Positions 1-10,501 of a DNA stretch of 64,000 bases are shown in pieces (within the stretch, counting starts at the first letter, position 1; each line of letters opens with the position of its first letter). The DNA comes from Molossus alvarezi (Eukaryota; Chordata; Mammalia; Chiroptera; Molossidae), in the NCBI GenBank assembly GCA_037176705.1, contig CM073885.1, forward strand, positions 218,314,290 through 218,378,289. Direction: 5' to 3'. The notes under the pieces were generated by a model. That model was not told the DNA's origin. It was given only the letters and a program-made list of their open reading frames with translations, and did no database searches. The position numbers were made by a program, and so were the translations under genes.

Positions 1-656
1 ATAACGTTTGCCTCGCTTGTTAGTAGAAACTGTTCCACCTCCATATGCTTTTCTTCTCTAATAAAAGTGATCAGGTATATCACAGGACCAACACTATGAA
101 AGCATTCCTGCTTAATGTGTGATTCTGAACAACCCAGAAGAGAAGAGCAAGAGGCAGAAAATGGACTTATCAACAAAAACTACACACTCATATAACTCAG
201 AGGTAAACTCCAAAATATGCCCACATTTATAGCAATTCATATGTCCTTCTAGTTTTATCCATATCATTAAAACAATTGTGCAAAATAAGAGAACCTCCCC
301 GATGCACCAAGCTGGATGTGATGTGGGGAGTTCTGATGGAAAAGAGCATTGGGCTTATTCTATATTCAACCTGTCCTTTCATCTGTTTATCTATTTGTAC
401 AGGGGAGGAGAATCGTAAAGAATATAAAACTGAAGAAGACACAATTGCCATTCCCCCACCAACAAGCCGACTGGCTGGTGCTGAGCAGAATCAACCAACC
501 AGGCCTCCCCCGAGTGAGGAGGGTGGTGAAGCTGCTCTGGCCAGCACATGACTTCCAGCTCGACCATCCTGAAGACACATGCATTTACATACACACAGGC
601 AAAGAAAAGTTTCTGAGTGCCTGTTAGGAAAGTCCTGTGTTACATAGTGGTAAAAA
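1..656. other. Intergenic DNA, nothing recognised
   Basis: I see no exon, conserved domain or recognisable repeat here. The short open frames between about 230 and 630 overlap on both strands and lack coding character. The stretch ends where an L1 tail begins. Confidence 0.5.
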
Positions 657-1566
657 TGAATATCAGACTGGTGCAGCCACTATGGAAAACAATATGGTGT
701 TTCCTCAAAAACTTAAAAATTGAACTTCCATTTGACCCAGTGATCCCACTTCTAGGAATATACCCTAAGAAGCCTGAAACACCAATCAGGAAGAATATAT
801 GCACCCCCATGTTCATAGCAGCATTATTTACACTTGGTAGGATCTGGAAACAGCCCAAGTGTCCATCGATAGATGAGTGAATAAAAAAGCTGGTATCGCC
901 CTGGCCAGTTTGGCTCAGCGGTTAGAGCGTCGGCCTGTGGTCCGGAGAGACCCAAGTTCGGTTCCCGCTAGGGGCATGTACCTCGGTTGCAGTTTGTCCC
1001 CGGCCATGGTTGGGTCGTGTGGGTGGCGACCACTCGATGTGTCCCTTTCACGTTGATGTTTCTCTCTCTCTCTCTCCCCCTCCCACTCTGTCTGAACAAA
1101 ATATCAAAGAATGTCCTCGGGTGAGGACTAAAAAAAAAAAAAAAAAAAAGCTGTTGTATATACACAATGGAGTACTATGCAGCTGTAAGAAAGAGAGATC
1201 TCTTATCCTTTGAGATGACATGGAGGGACCTGGAGAGCATTATGCTAAGTTAAATAAGGCAGTCAGAGAAAGACAAGTATCACATGATCTCACTTATTTG
1301 TGGAATATAATGAACAATACAAACTGATGAACAAAATACACTCAGAGACACAGAAAGGAGTTCAGTTCAGACTGACAGACCTCAGAGAAGGGGATGGATG
1401 AGATAAACCAAAGAACTTATATGCATGTATGCGTAACCAATGGACATAGACAACAATCCTGGGGGGGGGGGGATCGGAAGGAAGGTGTCTAGGGGGGGAA
1501 AAGGAGAAACATCTGAAACAAAAATAATTTAATTAATAAAATAAAATAAATAAACAGAAAAAAAAA
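657..1566 (+). mobile_element. 5'-truncated L1 tail, split by a Ves SINE
   Basis: The first part encodes the last ~70 residues of L1 ORF2 (open frame from 617 to the stop at 878-880, reading ...[11 protein letters not shown]). It is followed by the L1 3' UTR and an A-rich end near 1566. The same ORF2 end and 3' UTR occur at 59030-59690, with long identical blocks, so both copies come from a fairly young L1 lineage. A Ves SINE at 898-1143 interrupts the 3' UTR. The 5' boundary is placed where similarity to the 59-kb copy starts (about 657-664). I could not find a convincing target-site duplication for this copy. It cannot encode an active protein. Confidence 0.85.
898..1143 (+). mobile_element. 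Ves SINE inserted in an L1 tail
   Basis: It has the typical Ves architecture: a tRNA-like head with A box (GGCTCAGCGGTTAGAGCG) and B box (AAGTTCGGTTCC), a pyrimidine-rich CTCTCTCT tract, and a GTCCTCGGGTGAGGA end with poly-A. The flanks are an imperfect duplication beginning AAAAAAGCTG at 883 and 1144. That sequence is the L1 3' UTR, so the SINE landed in an already fixed L1. Confidence 0.9.
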
Positions 1567-2357
1567 AGTATCTAATGACAGCGATATGGGAAGGAACAGC
1601 CAAAGGAGACATGATATGAAGCTTGAGCTGGGGTACTGCTGCTTGGCAGTGCCCCTCAGTCTCATCTGTGTTCCCTCAATGAGTTGGGGGAGAAAAGACC
1701 AATGTTAGCAGGGTTAACATTTAGTTGAATATGAGTCCCACAAAACTTTTCAGGACTTTTCTTCACCCCTTATCCCTAATCATGGCATTGTATTATTCTA
1801 ATCACATGACCTTTTCACCAAATAGAAAAGAAACAAAGAAATCTAACCATTAAAGTTTGTAGAGATGATGTCATTTGCTATACCCTAGATGGCATTCTGA
1901 TAATAGTTAAGACAGATGAACCCTGAGAGGCCGAGTTACATAAAATTTCTCAATCATATTCACCATTTATTTTGTGGTAATCCATCAATCTGGCGGCTTG
2001 TTGAAAATGTGGCAAGCTGAATCTGTTTTTAATACATCCAAGCATGGCACCAAGATCAGTCACCACAGTCTAGTTGTTTGGTCACCCATATGCGTCCTTA
2101 GTGTACTGAAGAAGTCACTGAATGATAACTGAAAATAACCTCTACACATAAAGAGAAATGTAATCACATGATTTATTAATTTATCTATCTATCCAGCAAG
2201 CCAGCCAGCCAGCCAACAATACTTATTAACAACCTATTATAAGCTAGACATTGTGCAACTACGAATATCAAAATGAAAATAAATGATCCCTACCCTCAAG
2301 AAATTCCTAACATTGTACAGTAGACTCGAATACTTTTTACTCTACATTACAATCAAG
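1567..2357. other. Intergenic DNA with an old L2/MIR-like remnant
   Basis: No gene is seen. A short microsatellite of TATC and AGCC units lies at about 2180-2212. It is followed by an old L2/MIR-like stretch at about 2213-2320 (AATACTTATTAACAACCTATTATAAG and the downstream CCCTACCCTCAAGAAATTCC). The rest is unassigned. Confidence 0.4.
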
Positions 2358-2370
2358 AAAAAAATTTGAG
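2358..2370. repeat. Left target-site duplication of the HAL1 element
   Basis: The 13 bases AAAAAAATTTGAG are repeated exactly at 4588-4600 after the poly-A tail. This is the length and A-rich 5' side expected of L1 endonuclease target sites. Confidence 0.9.
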
Positions 2371-2391
2371 ACTTCCGGTCAAGATGGTGGC
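2371..2391 (+). promoter_or_regulatory. ETS and YY1 motifs at the HAL1 5' end
   Basis: The element starts exactly with ACTTCCGG, a perfect ETS-family core. It is followed by CAAGATGGTGGCG (2380-2392), close to the YY1 consensus AAGATGGCGGC. In human L1 a YY1 site near +10 directs the start of transcription, so this pair probably does the same here. Activity is inferred, not shown. Confidence 0.6.
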
Positions 2392-2519
2392 GTAGGTAAA
2401 CGCGGTATCGCGTCCTCCCACAACCACATCAAAGTTACAACTAAACTAAAGAACAACCATCATTCAAAACCGCCTGAAATCAAGCTGAATGGAAGTCGTA
2501 CAACTACGGAACTAAGGGG

Positions 2520-3130
2520 GAAAAAAAAAGCAGCTACATCCAGACCGGTAGGACGGGCGGCGGCGCGAGGGGGGCGGCGGAGCGCGCAGCGGTGGCGGAG
2601 CGCGCAGCGGCGAGACGGGCTGGTCCCACACCCAAGGGTGGTGGATAAAAATCAGGAGGCTCCCGCGGCTGGGAAGGTCCTCCCTGAGGACTGAGGGGTC
2701 CCTGTCCCACACCAGGTGCCCCACTCAGGGTTCCAGTGCCAGGAAGAGAAGTCCCCATAACTTCTGGCTGGAAAAACCAGGGGAAACTGAGGCTCAGGGA
2801 AGCTGAAGCGGCTGGAGCCCCAGGCAGCTCCCTAAAGGGCCCGCGCACGGACTTATCGGACTCTCTCCCTCTAAGCTCGGAGGGGAGGCAGCTCGAGGGG
2901 CGCCAGAGACACACAGGGAAGAACTGAGCTGTTTGGCACTGGAGCGAGCGCTGGAGAGGGGGCTTTCTCGGGGACAAACGTGCTGTAAGAGGCCTTTGTT
3001 CCTTCGGTGAGCCCTTCCCGGGGCGGCAGACAGAAGCCATATCTGGGACTCCAGCAACCTGGCTCACACTGGTAGCCCCGCCCTGCTGACTCCTTGAGGC
3101 CCCGCCCCGCCCCGCCCCACACAACTTTCA
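2520..3130 (+). promoter_or_regulatory. CpG-rich 5' UTR body of HAL1
   Basis: This part of the element's 5' UTR is strikingly GC- and CpG-rich compared with its AT-rich surroundings, particularly 2545-2640 with repeated GCGGCGGAGCGCGCAGCGG-like units and 3095-3120 with repeated CCCCGC. It probably acts as an internal promoter/CpG island when unmethylated. Open frames on the minus strand here (for example 2534-3124) follow from high GC content. Confidence 0.55.
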
Positions 3131-3284
3131 AGCCTTTGTCACTTGCTTAACCATAGGATTGGCCGGTCTTGGATCCTGCTTCAGGTTTTTCCTAAATTCT
3201 TTCAAACAAGCAGCACCGGGTCTCAGCGAGCCCCATACCGCTCATTAAGTAATACACAGAAACAAACACAGGGAGGCAGCCAAA

Positions 3285-4226
3285 ATGAGGATACAAAGAA
3301 ACAGGTCCCAAATGAAAGAACAGAACAAAACCCCAATAAAAGAACTAAGCGAAAGGGAGATAAGCAACCTAACAGATACTGAGTTCAAAATACTGCTTAT
3401 AAGGATGCTCAATGAACTTAGTGAGAACCTCAGTGAACTTAGGGAGGGCATCAAGAGCATAAAAAAGGACCAGTTAGAAATCATGGATACACAGTTAGAA
3501 TTAAAGGAGGCATTAACTGAAATAAAGAATAATTTACACAGCTTCAATAATAGAGTATGTAGATCCAAGGAGCAAACCATCGATTTGGAATATAAGGAAG
3601 CAAAAAATCCCCAATCAGAAGAGCAAAAAGAAAAAAGAATCCAAAAAAATGAGGATAGAGTAAGGAGCCTCTGGGATAACTTCAAGCGTGCCAACATTCG
3701 CATCTTGGGGGTGCCCGAAGGAGAAGAGAGAGAACAAGAAATCGAAAACCTGTTTGAAACAATAATGGCAGAAAACTTTCCTAACTTGGTGAAGGAAACA
3801 GAAATACAAGTCCAGGAAGCACAGAGAGTCCCAAACAAGATGAACCCCAAGAGGCACACACCAAGACACATCATCATCAAAATGCAAAAGGTTCAAGACA
3901 AAGAGAGAATATTAAAAGCAGCAAGAGAAAGGCAGATAGTTACCTACAAGGGAGTACCCATTAGGCTGTCAGCTGATTTCTCAAAAGAAACTTTGCAGGC
4001 CAGAAGGGAGTGGCAAGAAATATTTACAGTGATGAAAACCAAGAACCTACAACCAAAATTACTCTATCCTGCAAAGCTGTCATTTAGAATCGATGGACAT
4101 ACAAAAACTTTCCCAGACAAGAAAAAGTTAAAGGAGTTCATCACCACCAAACCATTATTATATGAAATGATGAAGGGTCTTTTTGAAGAAAAAGATAAAA
4201 TGTATGAACAAACAAAATGGCAATGA
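3285..4226 (+). CDS. L1-type ORF1 protein (RNA-binding chaperone) of HAL1
   Basis: This is an intact 313-residue ORF1 protein. Family knowledge: L1 ORF1p is a trimeric, coiled-coil, single-stranded nucleic-acid chaperone that packages element RNA in cytoplasmic particles. Residues about 30-130 are rich in charged and leucine heptads and form the coiled coil. Residues about 134-232 form the RRM-like domain (RANIRILGVPEGEERE at 135-150, ENFPNL at 163-168, TPRHIIIKM at 192-200). Residues about 233-295 form the C-terminal domain (ETLQARREW at 235-243, YPAKLSF at 261-267). The REKG-like loop reads RERQ at 214-217. The length is slightly below that of human ORF1p (338). The start has A at -3. No ORF2 follows, and the reading frame is uninterrupted. 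Whether it is expressed is unknown. Confidence 0.9.
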   Translation: MRIQRNRSQMKEQNKTPIKELSEREISNLTDTEFKILLIRMLNELSENLSELREGIKSIKKDQLEIMDTQLELKEALTEIKNNLHSFNNRVCRSKEQTIDLEYKEAKNPQSEEQKEKRIQKNEDRVRSLWDNFKRANIRILGVPEGEEREQEIENLFETIMAENFPNLVKETEIQVQEAQRVPNKMNPKRHTPRHIIIKMQKVQDKERILKAARERQIVTYKGVPIRLSADFSKETLQARREWQEIFTVMKTKNLQPKLLYPAKLSFRIDGHTKTFPDKKKLKEFITTKPLLYEMMKGLFEEKDKMYEQTKWQ

Positions 4227-4587
4227 ATGCATATCTATCAACAATGGAATCTACAAACAAAATGAACAGGAAGAACAGAAACATTCTCATAGATACAGAG
4301 AACATTTTGGTGGTTGCCAGTTGGGAAGGGGATTGGGGGAATGGGTGAAAAAGGTGAAGGGATTAAGAAGCACAAATTCATTGCTAGACTGACAAACCTC
4401 AAAGGGAAAGGGGTTGGGAGGGTGGGAAGAAATAAACCAAAGAACTTATATGCATAACCAATGGACACAGACAATAATGTGGGAAAAGGTGGGAGGGGGG
4501 CGGGAGTGGGGAGGAGGGGGTCAATGGGGGAAAGATCTGTAATACATTTTACATCCAACAATAAAGATTTGGGAAAAAAAAAAAAAA
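4227..4587 (+). other. HAL1 3' UTR, composite, with poly-A
   Basis: Bases 4227-4384 resemble an older L1 3' segment (ATACAGAGAACATTTTGGTGG, GGTGAAAAAGGTGAAGGG). Bases from about 4385 match the young L1 tail (ACTGACAAACCTC, AAACCAAAGAACTTATATGC, a G-rich tract, ATCTGTAATAC). AATAAA at 4559-4564 precedes the poly-A. The G-rich tract at 4481-4520 is typical of L1 3' UTRs and may form a quadruplex. Confidence 0.75.
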
Positions 4588-4600
4588 AAAAAAATTTGAG
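4588..4600. repeat. Right target-site duplication of the HAL1 element
   Basis: This is an exact copy of 2358-2370. Part of its A run merges with the poly-A tail, so the true tail/duplication border could shift by a few bases. Confidence 0.9.
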
Positions 4601-4689
4601 TATATATATCCAATATTATAAAAGTGTATTTCCTTACTTATAATAAACAAATACTACTATACTAATATAAAGTACATATATATATTTGA

Positions 4690-4998
4690 AAACCATTGGA
4701 GTTTAGAAGCACCAAACCCCCATGTAGTCAAAATCCATACATATCTTTTGACTCCCCAAAAACTTAACTACAAATAGCCTACTGTTGACCAGAATCCTTA
4801 CCAATAACATTAACAGTCAATTAACATACTTTGTATGTTATATGTATTATATATGGTATTCTTACAATAAAGTAAGCTAGAGAAAAGAAAATGTTAAGAA
4901 AACCATAAGAGAAAGTACATTCACAGCATTTATTGAAAAACGTCTGTGTATGAGTAGATTCATGAAGTTCAAACCCATGTTGTTCAAGGACCAAACTG
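4690..4998 (-). mobile_element. MER2-like Tigger DNA transposon remnant
   Basis: The sequence follows the MER2 consensus in reverse: TTTTGACTCCCCAAAAACTTAACTAC, then CCTACTGTTGACCAGAATCC, TTGTATGTTATATGTATTATAT, TACAATAAAGTAAGCTAGAG, and an end reading GTTCAAACCCATGTTGTTCAAGG. A TA follows the right end at 4999-5000, as expected for a TcMar insertion. It is non-coding and diverged. The left terminus is eroded, so that boundary is approximate. Confidence 0.75.
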
Positions 4999-5097
4999 TA
5001 TACATAACAACTATATTCATATAGCATATATCTATATGTAGAGAGAGAAATTATATCATAAAATACACACAAAAAATTGAAGTTAAAAAATTAATTG

Positions 5098-5350
5098 GCC
5101 CTGGCCGGTTTGGCTCAGTGGTTAGAGCGTCGGCCTGCGGTCCAGAGAGACCTGGGTTCGGTTTCCGCTAAGAGCATGTTAGCGGAAAGGTTGCAGTTTG
5201 TCCCCAGCCCTGATTGGTCATGCAAAAGGCAGCCACTCAATGTGTCCCTTTCACATCGATGTTTCTCTCTCTCTCTCTCTTCCTCTCTCTCCCTCCCACT
5301 CTATCTGAACAAAAAATGAAAAAATGTCCTCAGGTAAGGATAAAAACCAA
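5098..5350 (+). mobile_element. Ves SINE
   Basis: It starts GCCCTGGCCGGTTTGGCTCAG with A box GGCTCAGTGGTTAGAGCG and B box GGGTTCGGTTTCC. It has the CTCTCTCT tract and ends GTCCTCAGGTAAGGATAAAAACC. It lies 100 bp after the MER2 remnant. Confidence 0.9.
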
Positions 5351-6986
5351 AAAACCAAAACAACAAATGAAAAATGAACAGTTCTAAATAGAATAAGAGA
5401 AAAAGTTGAAAGGAAAGAATAAGACCTTTAAATCAGCAGCCTCAGGGATACTCTCCAAGAAGACAGACAACTGTCCTTGTGCTAATGTGATAGCATATCA
5501 GTGGGCCCTTTGTGGTCCCATCTACCGGATTACCCCAGACTGCCCTGACCCATCATTTTGATCGTAGCATGCAACATTTTTAGTTGTAAGAGCAAGGACA
5601 GCTAGTCCTACATAAATGATTAGAACACAAACCTTGGGGATAGAGAAAATTCGTTTTGCTTTGGAAAATCCAAAACCTCCTTAGTTTTAATTCTGTGTGG
5701 AAATTTAAAAGGAAATTCAGGAAATTGAAGCTTAAGTAGGAAAAAAAAAATCACCCGTGAGTTCTTTCTTGCAGTCATTAATAACATGACAATGAAAAGC
5801 CAAATTCTGCCACATTATTGGCAACCATATTTATATCTCTAAAAAGAATGATCTTATCATTGACAGATGCTAAGACTCAGTGGTTTGAATCACACCATGT
5901 GTTACAAATTAAAAGGGCTAAATTCACAATAATGCTAATCTGGAAAAGAATAGGATAAAAACAATTGTTAGGAGCTGCAGGACTAATATTTAAAAGTAAC
6001 CCACACATATTAGCCAGAAAAAGTGTGTATAAAATTAGATAACATATTAACCCAGGTAGTACCTTGAGCAAGTGTAGGGCCACTCAGCATAAAGCTTTAA
6101 ATAGAGAAAAGTATCCTAAATATGTTTCTATTTCTGTTTTAAAAAATAGATATGTTTACACATAGGAAAAACTAAAATAATATATACTGAACTGTTAACG
6201 TTATTTGTATATGGGAGGAGATTGGATTAAGAGAAACTATTACCTTCTTAAACATTCATGTCTCTAAATTTGAATTTTTATAAAGATGATTTACTATCCT
6301 TACAATCAAGAAAAATATGTAACTATTTTAAACAAACAAAACCTATTGAAAGAAATTATATTTTGATGTAATAGAAAATATACTGAACTAAAAATCACTA
6401 GACTAGGGTTTAAAAAAATCAATGCTGCCACTCACCAGCCATGAAATAGGTGGCCATTAATACTGGCGCTGGAGCTGGTGGTGGTTGTGGTTGCTGTTAT
6501 AGCAACAAGCTTCTACAAACTTGCCGAAGTCCTCTCTTCTGAGAGTCCGTCTCTTTCCTATGTATTGTATTCCAGCATTGCCCCCTACCCACTATAGGTT
6601 GCATTACAGCCTGCTCAAATGTTTTTTTCCATCAGTGAGAGATTAATGCACATACTGAAATTATATAATGGGCTTTAATCTTTACAAACCTCCTAGATTC
6701 TTCCTCTAGACTACAGCTAGAGGATGGGCAAGCAAAACCGCTCAGTGGAAGATGACACGTGTGTATTGAATGGTCGTTTCTGGAGAGTGCGAACTACCTG
6801 CGGACCTCACTGGGAGGTTTCCCAGCCTGGGACTCAGGAGGATGTCCCGTCTCCCTGTTCTGCTGCTCAGTGACTCCTCCAGTCCTGAGCATTCCTGGGT
6901 TCTACTCTTGCATCTACCTCTGAAGAGTGCAGGACCCAGGACAATTCCTCTCACTCTGTTTGGGAGAACATTTGAGGCATGTATTT
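5351..6986. other. Intergenic DNA, no gene seen
   Basis: This is AT-rich sequence without exon-like frames or repeats I can name. The two overlapping frames at 6742-6988 on opposite strands are short and have no recognisable domain. Confidence 0.4.
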
Positions 6987-7002
6987 AAAAGTGAAGCTGT
7001 CT

Positions 7003-7266
7003 TGCCCTGGCCGGTTTGGCTCAGTGGTTAGAGCGTTGGCTTGCAGTCCGGAGAGACTGGGGTTTGGTTCCTGCTAAGGGCACGTACCTCAGTTGCAGTT
7101 TGTCCCCGGCCCTGGTTGGGTCATGTGGGTGGCAACCACTCAATGTGTCCCTTTCACATCGATGTTTCTCTCTCTCTCTCTCTCCCCCCCCCTTCCACTC
7201 TCTCTGAACAAAATATCGAAAAATGTCCTCGGGTTAGGATTAAAAAAAATAAAAATAAAAATAAAA
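7003..7266 (+). mobile_element. Ves SINE with perfect target-site duplication
   Basis: This is a full-length Ves copy with A and B boxes, CT tract and A-rich tail. It is flanked by an exact 16-bp duplication (AAAAGTGAAGCTGTCT) at 6987-7002 and 7267-7282, which sets both ends to the base. A perfect duplication suggests recent insertion. Confidence 0.95.
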
Positions 7267-7344
7267 AAAAGTGAAGCTGTCTCTTCTTCCTGTACTACAT
7301 GAGGTCATGTAGAGTGATTCATGAATAACTTCTTGAATTGTTTC

Positions 7345-7735
7345 ACCAAGCATTTAGCAAGTGCTATTATATGCTAAATACTGTGCCAAGAGCTGGACAT
7401 AAATGAGATATGGCCCCCACCCTTAGTGTCCCATGTAACGGGGTCTCAAATCGGTATATGGAAACAAGTAAAAGATACTCATTTGCATTCATAGGTCCAT
7501 TCCTTCATGTTAACAGAAGCAGCAGCCATGGGCTTTACTTATTACTATTTAGTTTATACTGATTTACAAAAATAGAAGTAGAAGGGGTGATTTTTGTAAA
7601 GCCTTTAGTAAGTTAGCACATTTATTGAGTGTTTACTAAGTCCTAGGCACTTGGCTTGATGCCAGGGATACAAAGAAGATAAAAACTACTTCTGAGAAGC
7701 TGACAGGAAACAACTGAATTAGAGAAAAGCACTAT
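7345..7735 (+). repeat. Old L2/MIR-like fragments
   Basis: Two stretches, at about 7345-7440 and 7615-7735, have the form of old LINE2/MIR copies. One reads GCTAAATACTGTGCCAAGAG. The other reads TTTATTGAGTGTTTACTAAG and then GGCACTTGGCTTGATGCCAGG. They are heavily diverged and the boundaries are approximate. Confidence 0.4.
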
Positions 7736-10488
7736 GTGCTCTGTGCTCTGTGACTGGTCAACCCCCTTTCCTGGAGTACTTGAGGAACTCCTCCTTGGGA
7801 AGAACAATGGATCCGATCTGAAAAGATCATTTCTTGCCAGGTAAAGAACAGAAGATAAAGGGGATGGCCAGGAATACCTCCAGACAGACGGGGGTAAACA
7901 GGACGAGGGTAAGCAGAAGGCCCTGACTGTCTAACCCAGGAGAAATATGCCAGAATTTAGGGTCCCCTGCAGCTAGCAATGGGGACATTATTAAAATGCA
8001 CTGAACCCTGGGAGATTCTCAGATCATCTGTAGTGAATAAAGGCTCTGGGGAAAAACTTCAATTGAGAATAAATACTTTTAAAATGTGGGAGAGCACAGA
8101 AGATGCCCAAAGTGAGAAGGGACAGTGGCTAGAAGCTTGGACCAAATCAGACTTCTAACCTGTGTTCAGGGAACTAACTGCTGGCTCAGTGCTTCTCAGC
8201 AGTTCCAAAACATGACTGAGGCAAAAAATCAATGTGATTTCTTACAAATTCTCCTGAGAGTCGGGTTCTATAGTTATGAAGACAGGTAAGCCTAAGATTG
8301 TGCTTTTTTCCCTTCAACAATCTCTTTCTTAACAAACACCCCCACAATTCAGATGCAGATGATCACCAAGGAATCTGATGAAAGAGGTAAAAATCCCAGG
8401 GCTCTGAGATCGGAAGCCCTAAATGTTTCAAAAGTTACCAGGAAACTAGAAGCTGTCGCTGGATGTGACGTGACTCACCGGAGCCACATACAGAGCTGCA
8501 AAGCTGCAAACGTTTTGCACGTTTGCCCAGAAGCATCAGGAAATTGATGCCAGCCTAGGAAAGGGATTTTGTAAGTACCGTGGGGTAGTAATGAAGACAT
8601 GGCTTGTTTCTGGGAATGTTGTTCATGCTGCTCTTCTCCTCCTTCCTGTACCTGCAAGTTTCTGAAGGGCTGTACTCAGCGCCGCTAGGGCCACGCTGGG
8701 CAGAAAGGACGAAGCAAGAACAATGAACTGTGCCTCCACCCAGGAACCAGTCCGATTTGACCAGATGGTTCTTTCCCCGAGGTAGAGGTTACCCTCCACC
8801 TTCTGAAAGAAGGAAAAGAAATGAGGTAGACAGCAGTTAAAAATGAAGTGTGGGGGAGAGAAGAAACTTTTTGTCCATCTTCTGAGCTGAAGTTGGCCTT
8901 TCAAAAAATATTCTTTGTTTCAGTTCTTCTGAGGAAATAGGATAACGAATTACATTCTTTAGGTAAAGGTAAAGGTAAAGCTGCAGAGCCATTCAAAAAG
9001 TAGTGAACTTAATCACCAGGTTTTCTATTTGAAAAAAAAAACTAACTTCTAATGGGCAGGTTGATTCATATTTAGGAACTTCAATTCAGATACAGATGAT
9101 ACAATGATTTTTTTTTTTTTAACTGTCGTATACCAACCATCACCGGTCCCTCAGCCCTGCGTGGTGTAAGGCTTCAGCCCAGGTCTCAAGGGTAACATTC
9201 TGCAGGGAAAGGGTGACATCTGCAGGAGCGCTGTGTCACTACAGGGTGAAATCCACCGGAATTCTCAGAAATCAACTTGCCAGAACACAGATAACATACT
9301 CAGCAAGTTGCCTAGCATACAATAAACTCTCTACAATTTCTTGAAATTAAAAAAACAAAAACAATAAAACCCAAGGAAGATAAGTGCCAGAGGCTATCCG
9401 AATGAATTAGATTATTGTTCTATTTTTCACAGGAACCGTTCCAGTGAGATGACAGTCTATCTTGTGTTTAAAGACCTTGTGGACGGAAACTGTACAACCT
9501 CCCACATCCACCACAGCTCTGCAATCTTCCACAAGGCCAGGCTTAGGCAAACTTAGTTACGTCCGTCCGTACATTTTGTTTGAGGAGCTGTCCGACACTC
9601 CTTTCGGAATCGACACCACCTCCCATTTTACAACAGACATCCCTCATCTGTTCAATAAAACTGGCTGTGCACCCACTGCATCCCAGGCACTGTCATCTGG
9701 GCGCTGAGTGGTGAACCAAATCTATGTCCTGTCTTGAAGAGTAACTGGTCTGAGGAGCCTGCAAGACTCCAGGGTCTTCCTGCTTCCGTTTCTTTCACTG
9801 CCTCCCGCCTCCTCTTTCAGGTCCTCACTGGTTCTTTATAATCATTTACGCAGGGACTGCCCCTGGTCTCCCTCACTTCAACAAAACTAACCCCTGCGCT
9901 GCATTTTCTCCGTTATGGTCTAGGTAGCAACTAGCTACTGTAGTAAACTATTCTATGCCAGTTATTAATGGATCACATCACCAAGGTGGTTTAAACACAT
10001 CTCAACGGCGTCTTTCCAAAGACAGAATAAGCAGTTAGGTCTTCGTGTCAAACTGATGGAGACAGTATTCCGGGTCAGGCAGGGCCTCGTTCTACAGCAC
10101 ACGTGTGCCTGGTCTTCCAGCCAGTGCGGCCGACCTGAGGTCCACGGCTTCATGTCACTGTTCAGCCCACTTCCTGATCAGCCTCAACAGAGCTGGGGAA
10201 GAACATACACCCAAGCACCTTTTACCATAAAGGAGCTCCTTTACATTCCTGATAGATGTAAGTCTCTTCTCATTTTCTCCCTGCCATAAAAAGACTTCCT
10301 AGAGCAATCCAAAACTTCCACTGAAAAATGCAAAAATCTGTCAACTTGCATTTTTCATCTATTCTGCATATTTTCCTAAATTTTGCTCAGCAAATAGCCC
10401 GGGGATAAAGCTACCACTTCTCTTTCTCAATTTTATAAGTTGAAATCAGATACAAGATGATTAACAACTTACTATTCCTGCTCGTTAT
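7736..10488. other. Intergenic DNA, no gene seen
   Basis: No splice-flanked coding frame, RNA gene or named repeat is visible. A 12-base T run lies near 9109. A few short frames (8353-8547, 8623-8904, 9462-9707, 10056-10289) have no domain and no partner exons. Confidence 0.4.
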
Positions 10489-10501
10489 AAGAAGTTAACT
10501 C

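Larger units (their letters stand above)
2371..4587 (+). mobile_element. Full-length half-L1 (HAL1-type) retrotransposon
   Basis: This 2.2-kb element has an L1-style 5' UTR (2371-3284), one intact ORF1 (3285-4226) and a 3' UTR with poly-A (4227-4587), and no ORF2. A perfect 13-bp duplication (AAAAAAATTTGAG) flanks it at 2358-2370 and 4588-4600. This fixes both ends and shows target-primed insertion of a full-length copy. The 3' UTR from about 4385 matches the tail of the autonomous L1 copies at 1370-1500 and 59480-59650. ORF1-only LINEs of this kind are called HAL1, and Repbase holds HAL1 families from several mammals. I infer trans mobilisation by L1 ORF2 protein. The few visible lesions suggest a young copy. 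An alternative is an L1 internally deleted for ORF2 during or after insertion. Confidence 0.85.

Noticed and set aside
898..960. tRNA genes suggested by A and B boxes at many places
   Set aside because: All such boxes belong to Ves SINE heads with CT tracts and A-rich tails. None can fold as a full cloverleaf with matching acceptor arms.
2534..3124. 196-codon minus-strand frame in the HAL1 5' UTR
   Set aside because: Low-complexity, GC-driven frame opposite a retrotransposon UTR, with no domain.
4183..4392. 69-codon frame overlapping the end of HAL1 ORF1 as a possible ORF2 start
   Set aside because: It lies in the 3' UTR and has no endonuclease or reverse-transcriptase motif. The sequence after it is L1 3' UTR, not ORF2.
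4600..4680. Possible Helitron (HeliBat) start after HAL1
   Set aside because: The AT-rich text only faintly resembles a HeliBat 5' end, and no CTAG end with a preceding hairpin was found nearby.
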